A DNA stretch of 64,000 nt, taken from assembly GCF_052324685.1 (NCBI RefSeq), contig NC_135211.1:5392694-5456693 (forward strand), given 5' to 3'. The notes below the pieces were generated by a model. That model was not told the origin of the DNA and searched no databases. It saw nothing but the letters and a program-made list of their open reading frames with translations. Source of the DNA: Brachyhypopomus gauderio (taxonomy: Eukaryota > Chordata > Actinopteri > Gymnotiformes > Hypopomidae). The position numbers and the translations under genes were made by a program. Below, one piece after another: positions 31,267-42,385 of this stretch (positions are counted from its first letter, which is position 1; each line of letters begins with the position of its first letter).

Positions 31267-34200
31267 GTAGGATCTCGCTACCTTCACTCAGTTATATGTG
31301 GTTTACACAGTGATTCTTTGCCTTTACTGAGCAACCTGGACACACCTAGGTTGGGATTAGGTAGTGAGGGGCAGTCATGGGCTGGTGGTTAGCGACCTGG
31401 TCTTGTGACCGGAGGGTCGTGGGTTCGATACCCAGACCTGAGGCGGCCCTGAGCAAGGCACCTTAACCCTCAACTGCTCACTTGTATAAAAAAAAAATTA
31501 GATAAAAATGTAAGTCACTCTGGATAAGGGCGTCTGCCAAATTCCATAAATGTAAATGATTAGGAAAATACCTTGGGAAGACCAAGACTGAAAAGAGAAC
31601 CCATCTTTCATTGGGTGGCCCAGGTAGTAACAGTCCATCCAGTAATGCTGGCGAGGGAGGCAGGACACCTAGACAACCATGTTTTACTGGCTTTTATTTA
31701 GCCAAGAAGCTGCACAGTTAGTGCTTCACACATGTAACACATAAACTAAGCAAGACCTAACACCCAACAAAGACGAGCAACATTAACGACATCGACAGAC
31801 ATATATATATACTTTAAAATAAATGAGCCCCTAGTGTATGGCATGACATTGATGATACGAGACACAGGTGAGACAGATGAACACACACACAAAGTAAATA
31901 CATCTATGGATCTCAGCTACTTCAGCAGGACCTGGGTGGATGAGCAGTTTCTGGAAAACTGGAGCATTTTCTAGGTGCTTTGTGGCCCATATTGTCATTG
32001 TCTCTGTAGATACATTTAGGCAACATACAATAATACTGTCATATATGGATACACTCCTGCTGTCAGTCCTGTCCATGTCTTCTGTTTAACCTTGTCTAGT
32101 TCCTAACGCTAGCTAGCGTCGCCACAGCGGACGGAAATTATCATACAGTTAAGCCCGCCCACTAAGACGGAAGATATGATTGGTCAATTTTACTGTCATT
32201 TGAAACTGGTATTGTGCTGAATTATAACTGCCTGGCCCTCTGTAAATGAACAGTGGGCATCACAGTCCTGATAGGGGGAGACACAGGCTCACAGGCTTCC
32301 ACTTAACTTAACCCTTCACCTTCCAACACAGATTGAATAGACACGGGTGAATAATTTATTTGCTTATATTTTTGTAATTGTTTAGATGTCGATTGTCAAA
32401 CTGAAAGTAAATAAAATAAAATTGGATCAATTGTATTATATATTTGTTTTAAGAATATTTTAGGCCCTCTGAGAGGGCATAGAGGGCCCTGACGGTTCCC
32501 CACTGGTGTGTTCCTGTCCCTCTTTGTAAGTCAATGTGTTATACTCCTTGTGTTAGATTTCCTGTGGTTAGTGATTGTGTTAGTAATCCCTGGTGTCTTG
32601 TCTCTATGCCTGTCTTTGTTCCTTGATCCTAGTTCTTGTATTTGTCATATTCTTTGTCTTTTGTTATCTGAGTTATCCTGTCTGGTTATTGGTTTCTTGT
32701 TTTGCTGTATCTTTGGTTGTATTAGTTATGTACCGCCGTTCTCGTGCCCTCCATGTCAACACCCCAGTTATTAAATCCTGCTGTCTTGTGTCTGCCTCGT
32801 AGCTCGCCAATGTTACAAATACATGCAGGTTACATTTCAAGAGATAAACATCCAATGAACTGTTATGCATGTGCCAATGATTAGCATGTGACTCTGGCAG
32901 GCATATTTGTAGCAGCATAACTCAAGGGAGGGCCTGTAGGTCGACACAATTATGAGGGCTTACTGAGCTGTAGCATTCTTCCCAAATCATTTCCCCAAAC
33001 TAAAGTGAATGCACGACATGTGTGGATGATCGCCTCAACATCTCAGATTACCAGAAGACTCTATGACTGTGGGCCCCAGGCCAACACCTTCATATGTAGT
33101 AGATTATTAACTGAAGGATTGATTGGATAGGTGAGTCTTAAAGATAAATTTAACGATGGACGTGTGTCTGCATCTCAGAATGAAGCTGGAAGACTTTTTA
33201 GCAGGAGGCTCTAACTATGGCTGTGGTCTTGATGATTTTAGGAACTAAGAGAAATCCTACATTTGAGAGCATAGCAGGTGAGATGGATTATAATATTCAA
33301 AGACTTCACTCAGATATTGTTGGTCAAGATCATTTATGTATAACAGAAGAATTCTAAAATCAGTTCGATATTGGTGGAACTGGGAGATGTAATGTCTGAC
33401 TCGGCCCTCCTCCTAGATCGTGCTGTTTGTTTAATCATCCGTGGTTACGCCCTGTTTTGTTTCCCCTGCCCAGTGTTAGTCTCATCAGCTGTTTCGGGTT
33501 TGTTTGTGTAATGAGTTGGGGTTTTATTCCCTGTGTTCTCATTCCTTCGTTGGAGGTCGTTGTTTGTGTAACCATCAGGCTCCTGTTTCACGCCACGTAA
33601 CCCTGTTAGGTCGGAGTTCTCCGCGTCTGATTAAGTGTCTGTTTTCCTAGTCATGTTAACTGAGCATCTACAGCAGGGGTGCTCATTACGTCGATCGCGA
33701 TCAACAGGTGTTCTGAAAATCTGTGCTACCCCTCGAGCTGTCCTACCTTGGGCTACTGCGCATGCGCATGCTAAGATTACGTCACTCTCAGCGCACATGG
33801 CGCACACCCGTAGCGCAAAATTATAGACATATCTATCGATTCTTGCTACCATGTCAAAATGTAGTACCACAGCAGTAGCTGTACGTACGATCATATTATA
33901 GGCTATATTACCTTATCCGAACGTGCTTCTAGCATTGATACTGTATGTACGATCATTTAATAGGCTATATTACCTTATATGAACGTGCTTGTACCATTAA
34001 TACTGTAGGTACGATCATATTATAGGCTATATTACCTTATCCGAACGTGCTTCTACCATTGATACTGTATGTACGATCATTTAATAGGCTACATTACCTT
34101 ATCCAAACATGCTTCTACCATTAATACTGTAGGTACGATCATTTTATAGGCTACATTACCTTATCCAAACATGCTTCTACCATTAATACTGTAGGTACGA

Positions 34201-37200
34201 TCATTTTATAGGCTACATTATCTTATCAGAACGTGCATCCAGCATTAATACTGTAGGTAGGTACGATCATATTATAGGCTATATTACCTTATCCGAACGT
34301 GCTTCTAGCATTAATACTGTACGTACGATCATTTAATAGGCTATATTACCTTATTTGAACGTGCTTCTGCCATTAATATTGTAGGTATGATCATATTATA
34401 GGCTATATTACTTTATCCGAACGTGCTTCTAGCATTAATACTGTAGGTACGATCATTTTATAGGCTATATTACCTTATCAGAACGTGTGTACAGCATTAT
34501 TACTGTAGGTACGATCATATTATAGGCTATATTTACCTTATCAGAACGTGCGTACAGCATTAATACTGTAGGTACGATCATATTATAGGCTATATTTACC
34601 TTATCAGAACGTGTGTACAGCATTAATACTGTAGGTACGATCATAGGCTATATTTACCTTATCAGAACGTGTGTACAGCATTAATACTGTAGGTACGATC
34701 ATTTTATAGGCCACATTACCTTATCAGAACGTGCATCCAGCATTAAAACAGTAGGTACGATCATTTTATAGGCTACATTACCTTATCAGAACGTGTGTAC
34801 AGCATTAATACTGTAGGTAGGTATGATCATTTTATAGGCTATATTACCTTATCCGAACGTGCTTCTACCATTAATAAAATCACAAGTCATTATTGAAACA
34901 ATGCACTGGAGCAAAACAAATTTTAATTATACATTATGATACAGTTATTGCAAATTATTCTAGAATAAAACTGTGAACATTAAAAATACTACAAAAATAA
35001 CACTGCAGTTTTGGTCTCTCAGCGTTGGTCTGTTAAAATTTCTGTACTGCATCGGTAGTTGTACCATTTCTGTTATGTTCTTGTCGTCAGCATCACCTTC
35101 TAACATGGAGAAATGACAGCGCAAACGTCATGAACGTTACATGGTTATTTACTTGTATTTAAGAAAATTGTTTCAGAAATATAAAATAGCCAAACTGAAC
35201 GAATGTTAAGCGTTAAGAAGTGCTCGTTTTGAGGTGAATCAACTAAAACCAGTTAGTGTAGGACACTAGAATGAACAGATGGATAAAATCGAGTACGGCG
35301 AGGCTAAAACAGACATTTGAAACCTCCACTTGTTGGAAACACTCGAGCAAATAGTAATATTTACGAGGTCTTTCCTAGGATAATCACAAAAATATTTAAC
35401 AATTGTCGAAAAAACACAATAAAATGCAAAAAGATTTACATTGCAATATGATTAAATACGATAAATGGGCAAAACTCACCGTTATTCCAGGACAAAAAAC
35501 AGCTGGTAGCACAAAATTCTGGGCTACGCTGACAGTGACGTAATCTTAGCATGCGCATGCGCAGTAGCCCAAGGTAGGACAGCTCGAGGGGTAGCACAGA
35601 TTTTCAGAACACCTGTTGATCGCGAAGGAAGTGTCGGTCGATCGCGAAGGAATGTGCGTAGATCGCGTCACATAAAATAGTAGTAGCACATCTGCACTGA
35701 CGGTTGTATTTTGATTGACATTCACGGTAGCCAATCTGCAATCCACTCAACAAATTACGTTCGCCACCCCCCCCCCCCCCCCTCAACAAATTACGTTCGC
35801 CGCCACCCCGTTAGATCTTTCTAAGTAGCTCGCAAGCTGAAAACTGTGGGCACCCCTGATCTCCTCGGTGTATGTGTCGGAACAGTTAGTTGTTCCTTGG
35901 TTAGCGTGATTTGTGTCTTTTTAGTTTAGTGTGTGTCATCGTCGATTGTAGTTGTAGTTCTCGTTTGTTGATTCTTTTCCACATTTGGTGCTTCTTAGTC
36001 GAGTGTTCTCTGGGATTGGTTGCTCGTGTTGTTAATGTTTTGTCGATATTTTGTGTCTGGGTTTTTGAATATTCAGAGTGTGTGTGTGATGTTTGTTTAA
36101 TTTTCATTGTATTGACATGTTATGTAAAATAGCCTTCACGGCTTCCATTCTGCGTATGATTGCTGTATGTTAACGCTACGAGTTGTTACTTCAGTGCAAA
36201 ACGTTACGAGTTGTTACTTCAGTGCAAACGCTACGAGTTGTTACTTCAGTGCAAACGCTACGAGTTGTTACTTCAGTGCAAACGCTACGAGTTGTTGTAT
36301 TCATTATATCATCGTTGTGTGTTAAAGTAATGTGAGTCGTTATGCCTCGCCGGTCTCGCACCATTCGCGTTGGCGCAGTTAAACTGCGAGCTAGTTCCGT
36401 CAATAAATCAGCCTCTCTCCAGCAATTGTGTCTGTCTCCTGATTCACAATCGTTACAGGAGACAGTACAATGCTGAGAGAACAAGATTAAGTGACAGTGA
36501 TTTGTGACGTTGATTGACAGTTACTAATGATGGTTAAACATTGTAAAGACCAGGCAGCCGGTGACAGAACAGGGCCAAAGTGGCCATTTTGGTTTGACCA
36601 CCCTCATCTCTATAGGAGACCAAACACATGCATAACAGGGTTACACAGTGGTAGACAGGGTTAAGCTAGAATGTACAACCACATTAAGCTAACACAACAC
36701 CATTTTACACATCACCAAACAAGCGCTTCTGCAAAACAGTTTATTTTAGACAACATGAAGGGATCGACTGAGTGGGTTTCTTGCTCCAACAATTCTATTT
36801 CAGTTTTATATTTTGTAAATGTATTTCTGTTTCTGGGGTTTTAGTTTCTCTGAGTGACACTGTCAGGGTGACGTGCCATCCTCAGACCATCTGTGCTCTG
36901 CGGGAGGCAACGGTGAAGCTGAAATGTTCTTACTCAAACATAGAGACCACAACAGTCTTCTGGTTCAGCCCCAAACGGAAAGATAAATGGAGGAATGAGG
37001 ACCATCCAGAGGATTTAGTGTTAGACTCAGACTACGCAGGGCGTGTGAACTACACTGAGACCACGAGATCCAGCTCAACTCTTACAATAACAGACCTGAG
37101 AGAGAGAGACTCAGGAGAATATCACCTCATGCTCTTTACAGGAACAGGAGAGAAATATCACAGCTCAGCAACAGTCAACCTAACAGTTTCAGGTACTAAA

Positions 37201-40200
37201 GCCTCTAATCTGCAGCTCCTGTCCATTTATATTCAGCTCATCTCGTCTGTGGTTAAAATAGTGAAAGTTAAACTCTATTTAGACCTGCAGGTGAGAGTGA
37301 CCCCTGAATCCAGACTGCAAGGACAAAATGCTGTCAACTGCATCACTTCCTGCACTCTGACCTTTAAAAACGTGCAACATTACTTCTGGTACAAGAATGG
37401 ACAATATTCATATGAAGGCAATGCCCTTCATTTATCCAGTAGTGATGAAGGCAGTTACTCCTGCTCTTTCATTAGCATTAAGGAAATACTCTCCCCTCCA
37501 GTGTGTGAGTATAAATTTCTCCTCAGACTGGTTCATTATGGTGTTTATAGAGCTCTTAAAACTTTCAAATGGACTGTCTACAACATTTATGCCATTTTTA
37601 TATAAGAAATGATGGAATTCTGAGGAATGACTGAGTGTCAGTGCTGCTGAAAAGACTCCACTCACCATTATCAGTGCAAATGCTGAGTCTCACTATATTC
37701 AGATCAGATATTGACTGGAGTCCTCACCTCTCTGTCTCCTGATTAAGTAGACTGCACCCCAAGAGGGCTGAATTAGTACAACTGTATAGTATTGAGGCTG
37801 ATGTCTGAACTGTCAGGTCAGAGAGAGAAAGGGCTGCCTTATGATTGCTCTACAAGTAGCCATCTATAAGTACTGCAGTCTCCTCACTCTCTCCCTGGGT
37901 TTCCCCACACTTCATTTAACAACTTCTTACTGTTGCAGGTGTTTCTGTTGAGCCATGCTGGAATGTGAGCTACACAGACAGAAGAGTGTGTGTTGTGAAG
38001 GGATCATCAGTGGAGTTTCCCTGCACTTACTCACATCCCAGTGATGAGAAAGTTAATCACACATTCTGGTATTATGTTCGTCCTAAAGAGGATCCACAGG
38101 ACCTGAGTCTGGAAGAACAGTTTGCTGGTCGAGTGGAGTTTGTTGGAGATAAAGCGAAAAATTGCACTCTGAGAATCAGAGATCTGAGGAAGAGTGATTC
38201 TGGAGAATATCGCTTTAGATTCAGCACTAATACTAGAGGATCGAAATTCACTGGTAAACCTGGAGTAATTCTAAATGTTACAGGTAACTGCACAACAACA
38301 GTTTAGTTATTGTCTTTTTGAGTTACATTTAACCATTAATAATTTGTAATAACAAAAATAGTAATAACAATAAATGTTTATTATTATTATTATTATTATA
38401 CAGATCTATTTATTATACAGAGTTCCACCCCAGTATCAGAGGGACAGACAGTAACACTGAGCTGCAGCACCACCTGCACTCTGCCCTACAACCCCACCTA
38501 CATCTGGTACAAGAACGGACAGCATGTAACCTACAACCCCACCAAACACAACAAACTCTACCTGGAGTCAGCAGACAGTGGGGATGTTCTCCAGTATTCA
38601 TGTGCTTTAGGAGGTAACACAGTTCTCTGTTGTTCTGCATGATATAAAACTTCATGAAAATGTCAGTAATCCCTTGAAAATATGTTGTCAATATAAAAAA
38701 ATATTTTTAAAACTGAGGGGCAAAATGGGCCCCTCTCCCTACTCGGGCACTGGGTAGCCAGGTCCACTTTCCCCCCACTACCACACCCATGTATGTAGGT
38801 TCCATCAATGCAGCCAATCACTCTAGGAAATCCTTAAAATGTAAATGGAATGAAGTTCGTTATATATTGCTTCTCCTTTGCTTAATTTCTTTATTGTCCG
38901 TGTGAATTAAAGACAAACCAACAATGCTGTGGAATTCCTCTTTGATGTCCATAACTGGCTTATGCCCAGGAAACACCACAAAACTGGGCACTAGTCATTT
39001 TAATGCCAGACATACTTTTTGGACAGACCGACATACAGTAGCTTTGCTGACAGGTTCCGCATCTCCTACACTATAAAAAAAAAATCCACCAGCAAAAAAA
39101 CGAAGAGCGATGTATAAAAATCTGCAGAGAATTGAGGGCTGATCCGCGATGTGTAATTTTTGAAATGTGACGCTTAATAATGTTATTGATGTAAGTAATG
39201 GATTGTGCTGAAAAACGTTCATATAGCGTTCATTAAAAAAGAATCTGAAAATGATAGTAGGCCTATGTCAATTCGAGAATTTATAAGGCGTTCCCGACGA
39301 AGAGCTCGGCGAATAAACTGAGCTTTAATATCCACATGATCCTCGAGGAAAGGACACGTCATGATGACGTGTTTGTAATTCATGTTTAGGTCCAAGTTAA
39401 CCTGCCAGCAAGCAGGTTAGCTTCAGAGCACAAGTTGCTATAGTAACTGACTCAGGTTTTCTCTAAGCTCGGTTTCTGGAACGGAAAACCTCGAGTTTCC
39501 GTGTATTCTGAGTTAACTTACCCGTTTTTTTTGCTTAACCCGCTTTGTGGAATACCCCCCTAGTCTCTTCTGGTTGTTGACTCCCTGCCTGGATTTTTTA
39601 CTCACTTGCCTTGCCCCTTTGTTTCGGGGTTGTCCCTTTGGGACCTCTGTTTGCTGTGTTTTTGCATTTATTAAAATATGTTATATACTTAATCTGCATA
39701 TGGATCCTTATCTGCCTTCTGAGTCACGATTGTTACGTTATTCAGAGCAATGTCTAATTAATTAACTATTTTGAGAATTCTAGTTTTTATCAATTTTCTG
39801 TTGATTATGTGTGTCCTGGTTCATTTCTACAGGTCCAGAGGGGGGAATAGCGTTAAAGCACATCACAGTGGGCGTGGCAGTCTGTCTGGGTGTAATTCTC
39901 ATCACAGGAGTTCTGTGGATATGGTGTGTGATCAGGAGGAAGAGAAGAGCAGACACACACACAGATATTCAGGTACTGAGAGAAGATCTCACTCTCTGAT
40001 CATCAATCTGCTCCTGTTGATCTTTCAGTATTCAAATGAAGTGAATGAAACTGTGTCCTCCTCTTCTCTCAGATCCCTCCAAACTCTACAGATGACACGT
40101 ACACAGACCTCAACCCTTCAAACATGTCTTCAGATTACAACACTCTCACTGTAACTATAATTTCTGTGTGTGTGTTTGTGTGTGTGTGTGTGCGTGTGTG

Positions 40201-40328
40201 TGTGTGTATGAGCGCTTAGTTTATTGACTACGTTTATTTATTTATTATTCAGCCTGCTACAGGTACATACGCATCCTTGAATCCTGCAACCAGGACCTCT
40301 GATTATAACACCCTGAGAGTAAGTTTCC

Positions 40329-40386
<58 letters not shown>

Positions 40387-40548
40387 CCTAATGTGTGTCT
40401 AATATGCTAATGTGTGTGTGTATTTTTCTATGCTGGCTCTGTTCAGGGTGTTAATGCTTCAAACCGTCACCTTCATAAAGCCCTGCTGAGAGGAGCTTCA
40501 GGAGCTACAGCACGAGATTATGAGAATTTACAGAGACACTCACCATAG
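31215..40548 (+). CDS. IgSF gene B: complete CD22/sialoadhesin-like inhibitory receptor
   Basis: Exons: leader 31215-31266 (MGFNYGIVSLIILLFVP, phase 1), D1 36845-37192, D2 37283-37504, D3 37939-38283, D4 38404-38613, TM 39833-39972, cytoplasmic 40073-40150, 40253-40318 and 40447-40548 (stop TAG). The sum is 1563 nt, 521 codons with no internal stop. Order: signal peptide, V, C2, V, C2, single TM, tail. D3 has Siglec-like cysteines and YRFRFS in strand F. The tail has DTYTDL, two SDYNTL, GTYASL and RDYENL, and ends RHSP. The first residues of D4 differ from A and C (same length, different sequence after a TTA expansion). It is probably a lymphoid/myeloid surface inhibitory receptor; ligand is unknown. 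Confidence 0.87.
31365..31556 (+). mobile_element. tRNA-derived SINE
   Basis: The head resembles a tRNA gene with A-box-like TGGTGGTTAGCGACCTGG and B box GGGTTCGATACCC. The 3' part GTAAGTCACTCTGGATAAGG plus CGTCTGCCAAAT matches the tail of the LINE at 56695. GATTAG lies on both sides, and gene C has the empty site (55848-55860), so it inserted after the B/C split. Confidence 0.9.
31557..33387. other. Gene B first intron, no gene
   Basis: 31560-31990 aligns with gene C intron 55855-56690; 33200-33380 aligns with 60645-60830. 32470-32817 looks like an LTR 3' end (ends CCAATGTTACA) but its left end is unclear. No coding signal. Confidence 0.5.
33674..35858. mobile_element. hAT-like foldback element, 2185 bp
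   Basis: Ends CAGGGGTGCTCATTACG and TGTGGGCACCCCTG. Subterminal inverted arms of over 100 bp (about 33690-33800 and 35530-35630) share CTTGGGCTACTGCGCATGCG. Candidate TSD ATCTACAG / ATCTCCTC matches only at five of eight bases. There is no transposase. A ~1-kb satellite array occupies its left interior, and a poly-C module lies at 35751-35806. Confidence 0.75.
33876..34878 (+). repeat. Tandem array, ~62-bp unit, about 16 copies
   Basis: The unit carries GTACGATCAT, TTATAGGCTATATTACC, GAACGTGC and AGCATTAATACTGTAG. Copies vary by single bases and small indels. It lies wholly inside the foldback hAT. Confidence 0.93.
38700..39557 (-). pseudogene. PIF/Harbinger transposase fragment, minus strand
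   Basis: Minus-strand 38833-38779 translates to GFPRVIGCIDGTYIHG, the first catalytic Asp region of HARBI1-type DDE transposases. The right end GTTAACCCGC-like TIR region (39530-39557) gives GGGGTATTCCACAAAGCGGG on the minus strand, a Harbinger-type terminus. The rest of the transposase is lost. It lies in the D4-TM intron of gene B and cuts the LTR at 39558. Confidence 0.75.
39558..39738 (+). mobile_element. Truncated solo LTR (3' part)
   Basis: Matches the right part of the LTR at 5933-6383 (TGTTTCGGGGTTGTCCCTTT and the GAGTCACGATTGTTAC end). The left half is replaced by the Harbinger fragment. Confidence 0.8.
39833..40548 (+). CDS. Gene B transmembrane and cytoplasmic exons
   Basis: 39833-39972 is the TM exon (span HITVGVAVCLGVILITGVLW, then RRKRR). 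40073-40150 carries DTYTDL and SDYNTL; 40253-40318 carries GTYASL and SDYNTL; 40447-40548 carries RDYENL and the stop. Phases are 1-0, 0-0, 0-0. Introns hold (TG)n tracts (40165-40208, 40335-40380). Confidence 0.85.
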
Positions 40549-41318
40549 CAACACATCTAAGAAGACTCACCATAGCAACACATACAAGAAGACTCATCAT
40601 AGCCCAGAACACATGTGGACACTGACATGATTAGTAAACTGGAGTCAAGTGTTGTACGGGAAAGTTTACATATTAAAAATTAATATCTTAATTGGTTATG
40701 AGTAAATAGTTTTTCAGAATGTATACATGATTGTTTAATGTATTATTAGTAAATGCTTCTTATAAGAGTAAAAAACAATGAAAGACTTTGAAACACTTAG
40801 AATGCTCATGCTTTCTCATATCACATACACACATGTACACTCTGAAGCCCTGGTGTATCAGGACACACCACGTCCTGATACCCCCATGTTTCTGGACACA
40901 TTACCCCAGATGTCCCCAAACTTCTGGACACACCAGAGTGCGCACCAAGCTCTCAGTCCCCTGAACATCTAGTGGACCCCTGCCCTTTCTCCCTTCTTGG
41001 ACACCTGTTGGGTCTTCGCCCCCCCTTGTCTCGATTTCTAACGCTGTCCCCTGTAACCCTTAGTTTTCCTGTGTCTCTCATTGTATCTCTGCCCCTCCTT
41101 GTCTAAGTTACCTTCTTTGTACCTGGAATCGTCCCTCTTGCCCAGCCCCTTGTCCAATCCCAGGTGTGTTCTCCTGCCCCACACAGTGATGGGCTCTCAT
41201 GACCAGCCCAGTCCTGCTCGTCGGACCCTGCCAATCTCTCGGGGAAGGCAGGGAAGGCACAAGACCACACCTCCCCTCTTACCTCAGCTGTGAATCTTTA
41301 CATTTGGCTCTTGTGGTA
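40549..41318. other. 3' flank of gene B
   Basis: No gene. Aligns with the gene A 3' flank (7560-8540) but without the MITE. Probably 3' UTR and downstream. Confidence 0.55.
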
Positions 41319-41468
41319 ATTTACACAGAAAAGGGAAATAAACCAAAAATGTGTCATTATCTATGACATTATACAATGTTTTGGACATTCACCCAAACAA
41401 ACAACACACTCTGCCATACTGGTGTCCACCAAGAAAGTAAAACACAAAGACATTCCACAACAGAACGT
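41319..41468 (+). promoter_or_regulatory. Candidate 5' non-coding exon module (intact)
   Basis: Same module as at 8540/11302, here uninterrupted: GTGTCATTATCTATGAC shows the empty site of the 8591 LTR element. Ends CACAACAGAAC with a GTAAGTAAC donor. No leader exon was recognised within the next few kb. Confidence 0.5.
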
Positions 41469-41573
41469 AAGTAACTTTGTTACTTACAAAGTTAACACAT
41501 TGAGAATCTCAAAAAATTCAGAACCAGTGTTGAATGCATTTACATGTCAGAACTGCTTAGCTGTCATTCAAAT

Positions 41574-41976
41574 TGTCACGGTGAGTCGGCCCAGACGGCA
41601 CTAGAGGGCGCGCACACACCCGTTCACAAACCAGCACGCCAACCTCTTCACAGCGCACACCCTCACATCCCCGGACACTCCCACCATCTCAATCACCTGA
41701 ATATTGACACCTGCCACTAATCGGGTTAGGCCCGCTTAAATTCCCACAGGTCGGGCTGTCCAGTGCTGCACATTCAGCCTGCAACCTCGCCTCGCTACGT
41801 GGGAGAGACCTGCTTCTCACTTGGACTGCTAGTCCGGGGACGTTCAGCGTTACTTTGTGCATTTGAGTATTCTGTTGTGTTCGTTCTGCCTGAGCGTTTT
41901 CGTTCATTTCTGTTATGGGTAATAAACCCTTCCGTGCACAGCCTCTGCCTCCTGCTGCTTCTGTCCCGGCGTCACA
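41574..41976 (+). mobile_element. Solo LTR, 403 bp
   Basis: Begins TGTCACGGTGAGTCGG and ends CCCGGCGTCACA, with perfect TSD CAAAT at 41569-41573 and 41977-41981. The paralogous site after gene A (about 11400) is empty. Confidence 0.9.
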
Positions 41977-42181
41977 CAAATACTGTATGGAATCAGTGGT
42001 TGAATTTCTCATGATTGAATAACTAAATTTTTCAGTGGTACACTTATTCGGCTCTGGTTAAGATAAGAAGTTATGAGCCTGTTTTAAGTTAGAGGGGTGT
42101 GATGTTGAGAGTGGAGCTGGGTTCCATCTGAACTGAGGTCAGTTAAGAGTGGGTGTGGAGGTAAGAGTGGGTGTGGAGGGC

Positions 42182-42385
42182 AGTCATGGCCTGGTGGTTA
42201 GGGAACTGGTCTTGTGACCCGAGGGTCGTGGGTTCGCTCCCCAGATCTGAGGCCATGACTGAGGTGCCCCTGAGCAAGGCCCTTAACCCTCAATTGATCA
42301 CTTGTATAAAAATCAGATAAAAATGTAAGTCACTCTGGATAAGGGTGTCTGCCAAATGCCATAAATGTAAATGTAATGTAAATGT
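42182..42385 (+). mobile_element. tRNA-derived SINE, second copy
   Basis: Same family as 31365: head GTGGTTAGGGAACTGG, B box GGGTTCGCTCCCC, tail AAGTCACTCTGGATAAGG. GTAAGAGT lies on both sides as a candidate TSD. Confidence 0.88.

Larger units (their letters stand above)
33388..36457 (+). mobile_element. Solo LTR interrupted by a foldback hAT
   Basis: LTR begins TGTAATGTCTGACTC and ends CACAATCGTTACA, with perfect TSD GGAGA at 33383-33387 and 36458-36462. The LTR proper is 33388-33665 plus about 35867-36457. It carries five tandem ~27-bp repeats (TACGAGTTGTTACTTCAGTG, 36175-36296). AATAAATCAGCCTCTC near 36402 is the usual 3' landmark of this LTR group. Confidence 0.85.

Noticed and set aside
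31365..31450. Possible tRNA gene (A and B box present)
   Set aside because: No cloverleaf could be closed, the sequence continues into a LINE-like tail, and a second copy exists at 42182: it is a SINE.
32508..32802. Hydrophobic ORFs of 69-88 residues suggesting a membrane protein
   Set aside because: They lie in an LTR-like T-rich region; hydrophobicity reflects base composition and there are no splice or homology signals.
33876..34878. Possible CRISPR-like array of regular repeats
   Set aside because: Units are contiguous ~62-bp tandem copies without unique spacers, inside a eukaryotic transposon.
38404..38425. Second acceptor (TTATACAG at 38413-38420) for gene B D4
   Set aside because: It would start the exon out of phase with the D3 donor; the first acceptor at 38403 keeps frame and exon length 210.
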